Source: Orientallactaga sibirica (taxonomy: Eukaryota; Chordata; Mammalia; Rodentia; Dipodidae). From it: DNA of 64,000 bases. This document shows positions 10,743-61,334 of the stretch, piece by piece (positions within the stretch are counted from its first letter, which is position 1; every line of letters begins with the position of its first letter). A program made the position numbers and the translations under genes. The notes under the pieces are model-generated. The model was not told the DNA's origin. It saw only the letters and a program-made list of their open reading frames with translations, and did not search any database. The stretch covers positions 10,719,501 through 10,783,500 of the forward strand of contig JAEOAD010000015.1 in the NCBI GenBank assembly GCA_036365145.1. The letters run 5' to 3'.

Positions 10743-10951
10743 AGTTCTCTTACTAGGGAACTTAAAAAATACCTTGCTAGTAATACAACTAAGAAAATTA
10801 CTTAATGTTTTCTCAAAGTATTTTATACTTGTGAGAGAACCAAGATTCAAACTTGGTTTACACAGTACATTTGAAGCCTTATGCATTAAACCTATTTAAG
10901 TCTCTTCTAACTGCCACTTAAATGTTTTCATTTTGTAGTTATTAGTGAACA

Positions 10952-11188
10952 TGTTTTTTTTTTTTTTTTAAGAATATTTTATTTTTGAGAGGGAGAGAGA
11001 GGAAGAGGCAGATAGAGAATGGGCACAACCAGGACCATCAGCCACTGCAAACAAACTCCAAACTCATGCACCACCTTATGCATCTGGCTTATGTGGGTAC
11101 TAGGGAACTGAACCCCTGTCCTTAACTGAACCCCTGTCCTTAGGCCTCACAAGCAAGCGTCTTAACTGCCAAAGCCATCTCTAGCCCA
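10952..11188 (-). mobile_element. Dip-like SINE with an 18-bp internal duplication
   Basis: AACTGAACCCCTGTCCTT is perfectly duplicated in tandem at 11106-11123 and 11124-11141, inside the B-box side of the element. Confidence 0.85.
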
Positions 11189-11548
11189 TTGTTTTGTTTC
11201 TAAAAGACAGGGTTTCACCCTAGCCAAGCCTCTGGATCTTAAATTCTTTCCACCCCCTCTTCTGTGATATGTTCTGAGCCATGGAGAGGGTGATATCGAT
11301 GTCCCATTTAGGGTTGAGCATTATACAGTCATTTATTCTCAACATTTTGAAAAGGTATGAATTTTTGCACTAGATGTTGCCCACTGTAAAGTTCTGACCA
11401 AAGCATTTAACAACAACAGTAATCTGTGGGCATAAATTATTTAGAAGGCAGTTTGGCAGGCATAACATGTTTGAAATGAGTATGTTATTCCACCATTAAG
11501 TCCATCAGTAGCCAAATGGGTTTTTTTATATCTATAATATATAATGTC
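11189..11548. other. Non-coding sequence with a possible old repeat remnant
   Basis: A short B1-like piece (ACAGGGTTTCACCCTAGCC) near 11210, then sequence around 11280-11410 that resembles old LINE or LTR remnants. No firm class. Confidence 0.3.
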
Positions 11549-11549
11549 C

Positions 11550-11550
<1 letters not shown>

Positions 11551-11583
<33 letters not shown>

Positions 11584-11666
11584 AGGTAGGGTCTCACTAG
11601 ACCAGGCTGACTTAGAACTCATTCTTGTCTCAGACTGACCTTAAACTTGTGTTAAAGGTGTGCATC
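11551..11666 (-). mobile_element. B1 SINE, left part, interrupted
   Basis: Poly-T and GAGGTAGGGTCTCACTAG to GGTGTGCATC (11657-11666). Its remainder lies at 11920-11942. Confidence 0.85.
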
Positions 11667-11919
11667 AGGCTGGAGAGATGGCTTAGCGGCTAAGGCGCCT
11701 GCCTGCTAAGCCTAAGAACGCTGGTTCCAATGTCCAGCGGTTCCAATCTCCAGGTCCCACGTTTAGCCAGATGCAAAGTGAGGCAAGGGGGTGCACGCAT
11801 CTGGATTTCGTTCACAGCAGCTGAGAGACTGCTGGTGCGCCCATATCTGTCTCTCTCTCCCTCTCTGTCTATCTCTCTCTCCAAAAATAAATAAAAAATA
11901 ATAATAAAAAATAAAAAAC
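11667..11919 (+). mobile_element. Dip-like SINE, long subfamily, inserted in a B1
   Basis: Starts AGGCTGGAGAGATGGCTTAG, ends in AATAATAAAAAATAAAAAAC. Perfect GGTGTGCATC flanks (11657-11666, 11920-11929). Part of the extra segment is deleted (GTGAGGCAAGGGGGTGC). Confidence 0.9.
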
Positions 11920-11942
11920 GGTGTGCATCGCCATGCCTGGCC
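11920..11942 (-). mobile_element. B1 SINE, right part
   Basis: GGTGTGCATCGCCATGCCTGG completes the B1 split by the SINE at 11667. Confidence 0.85.
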
Positions 11943-11981
11943 CAAACAGGTAATATTTTTTAAACCACAAAAAACTGTTGA

Positions 11982-12126
11982 AGCTGGGTGTGGTGGCGCA
12001 CGCCTTTAATCCCAGCATTTGGGAGGCAGAGGTAGGAGGATCACCATGAGTTCAAGGCCACCCTGAGACTACATAATGAATTCCAGGTCATCCTGGGCCA
12101 GAGTGAAACCCTACCTTGAAAAAGCA
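11982..12126 (+). mobile_element. B1 SINE
   Basis: AGCTGGGTGTGGTGGCGCACG to CTACCTTGAAAAAGC. Confidence 0.9.
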
Positions 12127-12297
12127 ACCCACCCCCTCCCCCAAAAAAACAACTATTGAGCATCTTGAGGACGAGAATCCACTAATTAAGTATGTTAGTT
12201 TTCTGTTGCTATAAAAAAATACCTGCAATGACTTGAAAAGGGGAAGGTATAAAGGACTCTTCATTTTACTATGGAGATACTTGCTCATCAATATTTA

Positions 12298-12970
12298 TTG
12301 CTGCTCTCCTAACAATGGTAAGGAAATGGGATCAGCTCCGAAGCCCATCAGTGGATGAATGTATAATGAAAATGTGATACATAAATATAAATAAAATTCT
12401 ATTCAGCCATAAAGAAAAATAAAATTACAACATTTGTAGGAAAGTGGATGGCACTGGAAAAATATTTTTTATTTATTTGCATGCAAAGAAGAGAGATTGA
12501 GAGAATGGGGGGCATCTAGGGCCTCCAGCCTCTGCAAGCAAATTCCAGGTGCATGCACCACTTTTTGGCTTTATGTGGGTACTGGGGAATTGAACCTAGG
12601 TCCTTAGGCTTTGTAGGCAAGCACCTTAACTTATGAGCCATTTCTCTAGCTCCAGGAAAAAAAATTATATTACATGTGGTTACGCAGACACAGAAAGATA
12701 AAAACTACATGTTCTCTTATATGTGGATTTTTCTTTATATGTGTTTATGTGGAAGTGAGAGTATGTTTGTGCCAGAAAACTAGAAAGGACCCCTGAGGGT
12801 GGAGGAAGAGGTTTCAAAAGAGAAGTAGGGAAGGTAATAAAATATAAGGATTAGGAAAATTAAAGGGGAAATATTAGGGTTAAGAACTTAAATAGGAATG
12901 TGGAATAGGGAGCTTGGGAGTAATCCAAAACTGGGTACATGCAAGATTTTAGTTAATTTAAAAGAATAAA
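12298..12970 (+). mobile_element. LINE-1 3' end, split by a SINE
   Basis: 12298-12460 has GCCCATCAGTGGATGAATG, CTATTCAGCCATAAAGAAAA and GTGGATGGCACTGG. After the SINE, 12654-12970 continues with CAGACACAGAAAGATAAA, CATGTTCTC and CATATGTGGA-like sequence. This order is typical of L1 3' ends in mammals. Degraded and without coding potential. Confidence 0.7.
12461..12653 (-). mobile_element. Dip-like SINE inside the LINE-1 remnant
   Basis: TTTATTTGCATGCAAAGAAG to CCATTTCTCTAGCTC; GGAAAAA-like bases flank it. Confidence 0.82.
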
Positions 12971-13160
12971 CAGCTGGGGAGACAGTGGTTAAAGGCACTT
13001 GCTTACAAAGCCTGACACCCTGGGTTAAATTCCCCAGTTCCCATATAAAGGTAGATGCACAAAGTAGCACATGCGTCTGCACTTTGTTTGCAATAGCAGG
13101 AGGCCTGGGCATGTTTACACACTCACACATTCTCTCTAATAAAAATATTTTTAAAAAAGA
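12971..13160 (+). mobile_element. Old Dip-like SINE
   Basis: CAGCTGGGGAGACAGTGG head, TTAAATTCCCC B-box region, TCTCTCTAATAAAAAT tail. Confidence 0.75.
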
Positions 13161-13277
13161 AAAATAAGGTATTTTGATTCACAGTTTTGTACCTTTCAAT
13201 TCTTGGTCAGTTGACCTTGTTGCATTGGGCCTGTGACAAGGCATCATATCATGAAATCTAGCAGAGAAAGCTGCATG

Positions 13278-13440
13278 GGGTTTTGTTGTTGTTGTTGTTG
13301 TTTTGTTTGTTTTGTTTTTTGAGGTAGCATCTTGCTTTAGCTCAGACAGACCTGGAATTCACTATGTAGTCAGGGTGGCAATCCTCCTACTTGTGACTCC
13401 CAAGTACTGGGATTAAAGATGTACACCACCACGCCCAGCT
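13278..13440 (-). mobile_element. B1 SINE
   Basis: (TTG)n-rich tail complement at 13280-13305, then GAGGTAGCATCTTGCTTTAG to CCACCACGCCCAGC. A short internal deletion before GGCAATCCTCC. Confidence 0.85.
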
Positions 13441-13733
13441 TGAAAGCTACATATTTGATAGCAGCTAGGAAGCACAAAGAAGAGTGCAAAGATCCCCATA
13501 TACTCTTCAAGGGCATACCTCTGATGATGTACTTCTTCCCAATGAACTTCATCCCGTAAAGGTTCAATGATTCCAATGCTCTCTGGGCTAGGAACCAAGT
13601 CTTTTGATATGTACACCTTTGGAGACATTCTAGAGCTATAGCACTAAGTGATTTGTTCCAGTGACCTAGAAAAGTGTATAGTTGAGTGTATGTTCCCAGA
13701 AAAGTAACAGATTGTTCACAGTGATTGATAGAG

Positions 13734-13735
<2 letters not shown>

Positions 13736-13770
<35 letters not shown>
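13736..13770. repeat. (TA)n microsatellite
   Basis: About 17 TA units. Confidence 0.95.
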
Positions 13771-13773
<3 letters not shown>

Positions 13774-13884
13774 TATAATTTTAAAATGAGCATTGTGTAT
13801 TTGTATCTAAAGCATTTATAAAAAGTCACTTCCTGGATATGAATTGTTTCTGTGATCTGAAAACATATTTTAATAAAATGTAGC

Positions 13885-14071
13885 AATTTTTAATTTTATT
13901 TATTTACAAGCAGAGAGAGAATGGGTATGCTAGGGCCTCTAACCACTGCAAACTAACTCAAGATGCATTCACCACTCTGCATCGGGTTTTACGTGGGTAC
14001 TGGGGAATCGAACCTGGGTCTTTAGACTTTGCAGGCAAGCACCGTAACTGCTAAGCCATGTCTCTAGCCCC
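13885..14071 (-). mobile_element. Dip-like SINE
   Basis: TTTATTTACAAGCAGAGAGAG to CATGTCTCTAGCCC. Confidence 0.83.
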
Positions 14072-14077
14072 CAAAAC

Positions 14078-14234
14078 AATTTTTTGTTTGTTTTGTTTTT
14101 TCTAGGTAAGGTCTCACTCTAGCCCAGGCTGACTTGGAATTCACTCTAGTCTTAGGGTGGCCCTGAACTACAGCAGTCCTCCTACCTCTGCCTCCCAAGT
14201 GGTGGGATTAAAGGCGTGTGCTACCACCCCCAGC
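14078..14234 (-). mobile_element. B1 SINE
   Basis: GTTTTTTCTAGGTAAGGTC to CTACCACCCCCAGC. AAGCAATTTTT and AAACAATTTTT flank it. Confidence 0.85.
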
Positions 14235-14338
14235 TCTGAAGCAATTTTTAAATCATTGAACTTTTAGATGGCTAAGACAAGAGTCTCTAGCCCCAATGCC
14301 CCTGGAATCTAATTTCTGCTGTGACCTTAAAACACAAC

Positions 14339-14549
14339 ATTTATTTATTTGTAAGCCGAGAGAAGAAGGGGGGGAGGTTGGGAGGGGAAAGGACAGAATG
14401 GCATGCTGGACCTCTAGCTGCTGCAAATAAACTCTAGATGCATATGCCACTTTATGCATTTGGCTTTACTTGGGCACTGGGAAATCAAACACAGATTATT
14501 AGGCTTTGCAGACAAGTGCTTTAACTGCTTAGCCCTCTCTCCAACCCCC
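14339..14549 (-). mobile_element. Dip-like SINE
   Basis: ATTTATTTGTAAGCCGAGAG to CCCTCTCTCCAACCCC; diverged. Confidence 0.8.
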
Positions 14550-14559
14550 ATCATACTCT

Positions 14560-14772
14560 CTTTTTAAAAAATATTTTACTTTTATTTAATTATTTGAGAG
14601 AGGGGGGGCAGATAGACAGGGAATGGGTGTCAGGGCCTCCAGCCACTGCAGAAAACTTCCAGACACGTGCTCCACCTTGTGCATCTGGCTTTCATGGGTC
14701 CTGGGTAATTGAACCTAGGTGCTTTGGCTTTGTAGGCAAGCACCTTAACCACTAAGCTGTCTCTCCAGCCCC
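14560..14772 (-). mobile_element. Dip-like SINE
   Basis: AATTATTTGAGAGAGGGGG to TGTCTCTCCAGCCC; tandem with the previous copy. Confidence 0.85.
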
Positions 14773-15468
14773 CATCTTTCATAGTAAGCATAGGTAAAGA
14801 ACTGGATCAGATGACTGAGGAAAACTAGTTTTCCTGATGATATTAAATGTACCATATAAATGCATATCACAATACACTTATAAAACAAGGAACATTACAG
14901 TTAGCCATAGGCCAGATGTTTTGTGGTGGTCCCATAAAATTATAAGGAGCTGAAAAATTTTGTGCCTAAAGTGTTAATTGTGTTCCTGATGTAAACAGGA
15001 ACTGCTGTGACAGAAGTTACGTCATGTACAGTTATGTGTTCTAAATAGTACTTTTTAATAAGTGACCATTTTATTTATGTAAAAAGAAAATGGTTTTCTG
15101 TAAAACATACTCAAGCTTTTTAGGAAGTGCTCCTAGATGACTGTTCGTACTTGTTACTCTGCCCATGAAGACCTGCCAGTGTGACAAGAACTGGAAGTGG
15201 AAAACAGTGATATTGATGGTTCTGACCCTGTGTAGGCTTGAGAAAAATATGTCTGTGTGTCTTAGCTTTTAACAAGAAAAGTTTTAAAAAAAGACGTTCA
15301 GAACAGAGAAAAGAACTACAGGAAAGGAAGAGTTGTTTTAGCTTTCAAACATGAGTTTTTAGAGGGAGGGGACTGAGGGAAATAATAGGATTTTTCTAGT
15401 TAAATTTAAAATCTATAAATTTGGGAAAGCTTTAGGCTTGCATTTCTTTTTCTTGTTCCCTCTAGTAT
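14773..15468. other. Non-coding sequence, no gene
   Basis: About 700 bases without a clear repeat or exon. Confidence 0.5.
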
Positions 15469-15620
15469 TTTTGTTTGTTTTTTCAGGGTAGAGTCTCACT
15501 GTAGCCCAGGCTGACCAGAAATTCAGTCTTAGAGCCCTAGGCTGGCTTCAAACTCACAGTGATCTTCCTACCTCTGCTTCCTGAGTGTTGGGATTAAAGG
15601 TGTGTGCCATCATGCCTGGT
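15469..15620 (-). mobile_element. B1 SINE
   Basis: TTTTTTCAGGGTAGAGTC to GCCATCATGCCTGG. Confidence 0.85.
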
Positions 15621-15662
15621 TCCCCCCAAGCATTTAAAAAAATTTTTAAAAAATATGATCTT

Positions 15663-15907
15663 GGGCTGGAGAGATGGCTTAGCGGTTAAGACGCCTGCCT
15701 CCTAAGCCTAAGAACGCCGGTTCCAATCTCCAGGTCCTATGTTTAGCCAGATGCAGTGATGCAAGGGCGCAATGCTGCACTTGACCACAAGGGTGCACAA
15801 GCATCTGGATTTTGTTCACAGCAGCTGAGAGGCTGCTGGCGCGCCCATCTCTCCCTCTCTCTCTGTCTCTCTCTGTGTCTCCCCACCCCCCAAAAAAAGA
15901 AAAAAAG
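15663..15907 (+). mobile_element. Dip-like SINE, long subfamily
   Basis: GGGCTGGAGAGATGGCTTAG head; extra segment present but the second module is shortened (CCACAAGGGTGCACAAGC). TATGATCTT and TGTGATCTT flank it. Confidence 0.88.
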
Positions 15908-15916
15908 TGTGATCTT

Positions 15917-16112
15917 TATTTTTATTTGAGAATGACAAAGAGGCAGAGAAAGAGAATATGGACCCACCAGAGCCTCCAGCTGCTGCAAATGAACTCCAGA
16001 TGCACGCACCACTTTGTATCTGGCTTATGTGGGTCCTGGGAAATCGAGTCTCAAATCGGGGTCCTTAGGCTTCACAGGCAAGCACTTAACCGCTAAGCCA
16101 TCTCTCCAGCTC
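15917..16112 (-). mobile_element. Dip-like SINE, opposite to its neighbour
   Basis: TTTATTTTTATTTGAGAATG to CATCTCTCCAGC. Lies tail-to-tail with the plus-strand copy at 15663-15907. Confidence 0.85.
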
Positions 16113-16434
16113 CCCCCCCCCCGCCCCCGCCCAAGCATTTTTTTACTGGAGAGGGTGAGAGACTGCTAACAACACATTGTCACATAAGAGAAAGAATAGC
16201 TCAAACTCTTAGAGATAGAAACATTGAGAAATGTGTCTTAGGTTTAGTTTGAACAGAAAAGAAATTTTGAGGAAGCCACAACAAATACTAAAACTATTCT
16301 CATCAGAGATTCAATGTTGCTTTTAACTAGATGTGTATTACCATTTTATTATTTTGCTGAATATGTATAGTGAAAAATTTTGGCATTGATGTAAGGTTTA
16401 CAAACACTGAGAAATGTTTTAAAATCCTAAGGAA
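16113..16434. other. Non-coding sequence
   Basis: Begins in a C-rich run (16115-16133); otherwise nothing recognised. Confidence 0.4.
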
Positions 16435-16620
16435 AGGCTGGAGAGAGGGATCAATTGGCAAAGTGCTTGCCACACAAGCATTAGGACCTAAGTGGGGATC
16501 CGTCTGCTCATGTAAAAAGCTGGGAGGCAGACAGGATCCTTGGGGCTTACTGGCCAGCTAATATAGCTGAATCAGCTCCAGGTTCAGTGAGAAACCATGT
16601 CTCAAAAAATAGGAAGGGTG
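16435..16620 (+). mobile_element. B3 SINE, 5' part
   Basis: AAGGCTGGAGAGAGGGATC head, TGGGAGGCAGACAGGATCC, CCAGGTTCAGTGAGAAACC, CTCAAAAAATAGG. The characteristic B3 end is missing here and appears at 17466-17570. Confidence 0.75.
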
Positions 16621-16621
16621 G

Positions 16622-16829
16622 GGGACTGGAGAGATGGCTTAGCAGTTAAGGCACCTGCCTGTAAAGCCTAAGAACACCCATTCGATTCTCCAGGTCCCAT
16701 GTTTAGCCAGATGCAAAGTGACTCAAGGGCGCAATGCCACACTTGCCCACAAGGGGGCGCACGTGTCTGGAGTTCGTTTACAGCAGCTGAGAGGCTGCTG
16801 TTGCACCCTCTCTCTGTCTCTCAAAAAAA
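16622..16829 (+). mobile_element. Dip-like SINE, long subfamily with CTCF-like motif
   Basis: Both modules intact: CTCAAGGGCGCAATGCC and CCACAAGGGGGCGC (16747-16760). Confidence 0.9.
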
Positions 16830-16849
16830 GGGGGGGGTGGAGGAGGTGA

Positions 16850-16960
16850 AGCCAGGTGTGGTGGTGTATTCCTTTAATCCCAGCACTTGGGAGGCAGAGG
16901 TAGGAGGATCATCATGAGTTCAAGGTCAGCCTGGGCTATAGTGAGACCCGATCTCAAACA
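16850..16960 (+). mobile_element. B1 SINE with internal deletion
   Basis: GCCAGGTGTGGTGGTGTATTC; CAAGGTCAGCC joins where about 30 bases of the consensus are absent. Confidence 0.82.
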
Positions 16961-16994
16961 GAAAAATACCCAAGGAAAAAAATAAAGGGAAGCA

Positions 16995-17296
16995 GGAGCT
17001 AAAGGAGACAGCTCAGTGGGTAAGAGTGCTTGTCACCTAAGCAGGAGGATCTAAGAGGGCCAGGTTCACCCTGAGTTCAGTCCCAGCACTGACATAAATA
17101 GCTGGCTGTCATCTGTTACTCCAGACCTGTGAGGAACTGATACCAGAGAAGCATTAGGGCTTACTGGTCATTCAGTCTGGCTGGAAACAGCAGCTACAGT
17201 TCCAATGAGAGACCCCATCTCATCACAAAGAAACATGAATAGAGGACAATTGACATTCTCTGATCTCTGTGCATGCGCACATGCAAAAGAAAGGGG
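16995..17296 (+). mobile_element. B3 SINE
   Basis: GGAGACAGCTCAGTGGGTAAG head, GGGCTTACTGGTCA, CAATGAGAGACCCCATCTC, and a GCATGCGCACATGC tail. Confidence 0.7.
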
Positions 17297-17300
17297 AACA

Positions 17301-17456
17301 GCCGGGAGTAGTGGCATGCCTTTAATCCCAGCATTTGGGAGGCAGAGGTAGGAGGATCACTGAGTTTGAGGCCACCCTGAGACTACATAGTTAATTCCAG
17401 GTCAGCCTGAACCAGAGTGAAACCCTACCTCAAAAAACCCTCCCCCAAAAAAAAGA
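17301..17456 (+). mobile_element. B1 SINE
   Basis: GCCGGGAGTAGTGGCATGCC to ACCTCAAAAAACCC. Confidence 0.88.
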
Positions 17457-17465
17457 AAGAAAGAA

Positions 17466-17570
17466 AAGAAAGGGGGGCAATTGAGGAAGACAACTGATGT
17501 CAACTTCTGACCTCGACATGTAAATGTGCACACATGGACATAAATATCACACACAAAGCTTAACAGAAAG
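17466..17570 (+). mobile_element. B3 SINE, displaced 3' part
   Basis: GGCAATTGAGGAAGACAACTG and TCTGACCTCGACATG are the B3 end, separated from the likely 5' part at 16435-16620 by later insertions. Confidence 0.6.
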
Positions 17571-17892
17571 CATTAATACAAAACAATTTTGTAATAAATA
17601 TGTAATAAAAAGTTAACTGTTTTAGTATTTGAGCTCACTTTTTTTTTTTTTTTTTTTTTTGCTCAGGAACTGATAGTTGTCCCTTGACACAGAATAAAAT
17701 AATTCAAGGACTCTTGACTCCATGTTTTTCCACAGGTTTTAATGGCGATTGCATTCATGTACTCTTTGGAGAAAACCTGTCTTTGTAGAAAAATCTGTTT
17801 TTGTCTGTCTCAAGACATGCTAGTATTACTTAATAGCAATATGATGTAATAAGTACTAAAAAGTGTTAATTTTCATCTTTGTTATTCAACAG
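17571..17892 (+). other. Pum2: End of the intron before the start-codon exon
   Basis: A T20 run near 17640-17660, then unique sequence ending in a pyrimidine-rich acceptor with AG at 17891-17892. Confidence 0.6.
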
Positions 17893-17910
17893 GTTTGATC
17901 TGTGGATGAA
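17893..17910 (+). other. Pum2: 5' UTR part of the start-codon exon
   Basis: Eighteen bases between the acceptor AG and the Pumilio-2 ATG. They include an upstream ATG at 17906-17908 whose frame ends at TGA 17912-17914. The exon start is the only AG placed to join an upstream UTR exon, which lies outside the window or was not recognised. Confidence 0.75.
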
Positions 17911-58131
<40,221 letters not shown>

Positions 58132-58534
58132 GTAAAAAAAAAACCAAAACCCTTTTTATTTGTATGTATACATGTATGTGTGTTTGTGTGTGTGTTTATA
58201 ATATATGTAAAATATTTAATGTTGGATAAAACATGCCAAATTGCTTTTGCTTTTAGATATTAGCCTTTTGAAAACAGTTCTACTTTCCTGAAAATTCAAA
58301 GTGAGGGTCTAATGTACAGTAAGGTAAAGACCCCCTTTTGTATCTTATGTTCCTTTTATGAAGTACAATGGTGTGTTTTTTCATGTCTGTGCTTTTGATT
58401 TATGTGTTTTAAAACATCTGAAAAATCAACTATTTATAAATAATATAGTAAAAGCGAAATTTTACTATCAAAAGTTTATGCACACCATAAGAAAAACAAT
58501 AATTACACACTAACTGAATGTAAACAACTTAGTA

Positions 58535-58570
<36 letters not shown>

Positions 58571-60202
58571 TTTGCCTTTGAATGCTTGGCCAAAGCAAAA
58601 AAGTGACTGTATTAGGGGATATGAATTTAATAGATGTGCATTAGAGAAGCTGAGGGACTTGGGCCATGTACTTCTACTTGTGAATCTGCTTAAAGGTATT
58701 TGAGGCGTATTGTATGCCTAAGTTAAAGCATTTAGAACTTTTTGTTTATATCTATATTTTAAAATTATCCCCACGCCCAGATTATTAAATTGGTAGTTAT
58801 CTTGAATTCTCTGGGAAACATTTATTCATGTAAATAACAGTATCTTTTGGAAGGTTTTTAGATATTGGAGACTGTGTACAATCCCTATTTTATTTTCATT
58901 AAAGTTAGTTTTGAATTTTTATATTTTTAAGTACAACGGAATTCTGTATTCTGTTGCTGACCTTTTTTGTGCTTGGAAAGACGTAAATTAGCTTGTTATT
59001 TTTAAAGTAATATTATAAACAGATAGACTAAGTTAGTAGTCCTGTTTGTCTCTCAACCCACAGTATATAGGTACAACTATTTTTTTCCTCAAGCTCATCG
59101 ATACAATAAATGTCCATATTACAAAGGAATCTGTTGCCGTGATCATCATTTCAGTTTATATTGTTGTACTGTGGACTAGGTTTGTTTTGTTTTTTTTGTT
59201 TTGTTTTTTGTTTTTTTTTTTAAGACGTCCTTCACTCCAAATTCTGAACCTTTGCTCTTTGGGAGATACCTGATCTTTTGTGTATATTGAATATGTACCA
59301 ATTAATTTATTCAACTGGAACTCTAAAGTCAATTGAGCAGCACTTTCATGATTTAGCAAACCTGCCTACTTTTAAAATTTTACTTATTTTTATTAGAGAC
59401 TTTAGTCTAAACCTACATTTATCAACTAAGTCATAGGAGTTGCTCAGTAACTTCTGTTATACCAGATACTTCCCTACTCCATAAGACATGCCGTTGAAAT
59501 GAATACTAAAATTTGGAGCATAAAGAACATGAAAGGTCTATCATAATAGTTTTATGTTTTATTGTTAAGATACTTGTCATGTCCTGTCAACTTTCATAGG
59601 TAAGTTGTAGAATCAGGTTTCTGTTTACCTGTTACTGCATTTGTGTTGTATTTTAAAGCCTCTATAAATGGACTTGGTCTACATAACTTGCTTATAAATT
59701 GGATATAAATGGCTTTCTAGATGTCTGTAATTAAGCTACCATCTCAGTATATGCTTCCCTACTTTTCTTTAGACTGTAAAGAATTTTGGTCAAATTATGT
59801 AGAGAAGGAATTCTAGTCAGTTAGGGGATGTATTCAGTACTTGGGCCAGTAGTTCTGTGTTATTGTGTGGTACGTTTATACTCAATATCAGTTGGAAATC
59901 TGATAATTGAATACACTTGGTTGGAATTAGTAATTATGTGTATTATTTTCTTTTGTGTTCTCCCAATTCTCTTGGCTTGACTTAAGATTTGACTGGCATT
60001 ATTGCTAACAAGAAATTAATCCCTGACAAAGTTGAAAATGACAAATGACTCAGATTTTATGAAATTTCCTTTTACATACTATTCATGAAAACAGTCTGGT
60101 CCTGTCGTTCACTGTGACTGAATCATGATGCAAGGATTACATTGCCTGTAATTCTAAAATACTTTTTTATTTTTATTTCATTGGGGGTTTTTGGTTTGTT
60201 TT
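58132..60202 (+). other. Pum2: Intron 12, first 2 kb, repeat-poor
   Basis: Only a T31 run (58537-58567) and T/G-rich tracts near 59180-59220. The next Pumilio-2 exon, expected to start with GLTNGSGRY, was not found before 64000. Confidence 0.6.
58537..58567. repeat. Poly-T run (31 nt)
   Basis: Pure T run without an attached SINE body. Confidence 0.93.
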
Positions 60203-60236
60203 TTAAAATAATTTATTAATTTGAGAGAAAGAGGTA
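60203..60236 (-). mobile_element. Dip-like SINE, left part, interrupted
   Basis: AATTTATTAATTTGAGAGAAAG, cut by the plus-strand SINE that follows. Confidence 0.72.
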
Positions 60237-60440
60237 GGGCTGCAAAGATGGCTTAGTGGTTAAGGTGCTTGCCTATGAAGCGGAAGGACCCAGTTTCGAT
60301 TCCTCGGTACCCACATAAACCATATACACAAGGTGGTGTATGTGTCTGGAGTTCGTTTGCAATGGCTAGTGGCCCTGGCGCACCCATTCTCCCTCTCTGT
60401 GTTTCTCTGCCCCCCCTCTCTGAAATAAATAAATGAATAA
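60237..60440 (+). mobile_element. Dip-like SINE inserted in another in opposite direction
   Basis: GGGCTGCAAAGATGGCTTAG to AAATAAATAAATGAATAAAA. Confidence 0.87.
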
Positions 60441-60616
60441 AATATTTTTTAGAAATGGGAGAGAATGTGTGTGCCAGAGCCTCTGGCTTTGCAAACAAAC
60501 TCCAGATGCATGCGCCACCTTGAACATCTGGTGTTACATGGGTACTGGGGAATCAAACTCAGGTCCTCACACTTTGCAAGAAAGCACCTTAACCGCTGAG
60601 CCATCTCTCCAGCCTG
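60441..60616 (-). mobile_element. Dip-like SINE, right part
   Basis: GGGAGAGAATGTGTGTGCC to CATCTCTCCAGCC. Confidence 0.83.
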
Positions 60617-60725
60617 TTTTTGTTTGTTGAGGTGGTGTCTTGCTGTATATCCTTAGCTGACCTGGAACTCACTGAACTAAGCCTCAAACTAGAAGCAATC
60701 CTCTTGCCTTTTAATTCCCAAGTTC
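60617..60725 (-). mobile_element. Old B1 SINE
   Basis: TTGAGGTGGTGTCTTGCTG and GCTGACCTGGAACTCACTG. Confidence 0.65.
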
Positions 60726-61049
60726 TCTAAAAAGTATATTTTAAATTATATATCCTTGAAGTAAAGGAAAACGCAGATAAGTTCTCTGCCTTATTGGAGT
60801 TGGTTGAAATTCTAGGCTAGTCTCTATGGCCATTGTATATCATGAATATACAATAATACTTATCAATAGGCCTTGAGATTGACATTCTCAAAATACTTAA
60901 TGAGACCTTAAGTTAATTTTTATTAAACTCTCCCTTGGCTTCTGCTAGTTACTTAAAATCAATAGAAACTGCCTAGAAGCAATATTTTGAGTCTTTGTCT
61001 TCAAATAGTATTTAATAACATAAATGTTGCTAGTAGTCACCACCCACCC
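60726..61049 (+). other. Pum2: Intron 12, unique sequence
   Basis: No repeat or exon recognised. Confidence 0.4.
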
Positions 61050-61192
61050 CACCCTGCCATGCGTGGTCTCACTTTAGTCTGTGCTGATCTGGAACTCACT
61101 TTGTAGCCCCAGACTGGCTCCAGATTCATGATAATCCTGCTACCTTAGCCTCCTAAGTGCTAGGATCAAAGGTGTGCACTACCATGCCCTGA
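61050..61192 (-). mobile_element. B1 SINE, diverged
   Basis: GCGTGGTCTCACTTTAGTC to CACTACCATGCCC. Confidence 0.75.
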
Positions 61193-61334
61193 TATTCATT
61201 AGTCACTTCCATTGAAGAACAATTATTCAAGTATGCAAATTTAAAGTATTTATAATGAAAACATTTAATAAGTAAAATTAAGAAATTTCTTTTCTAAAAT
61301 ATCATAACTATTATAATATCATTGTATTTTTAAA

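Noticed and set aside
13371..13640. Two overlapping minus-strand frames as a coding exon
   Set aside because: Partly B1, no splice sites or family similarity recognised.
1..17892. Upstream 5' UTR exon or promoter CpG island
   Set aside because: No GC-rich, CpG-dense stretch or convincing donor was found; the promoter probably lies before the window.
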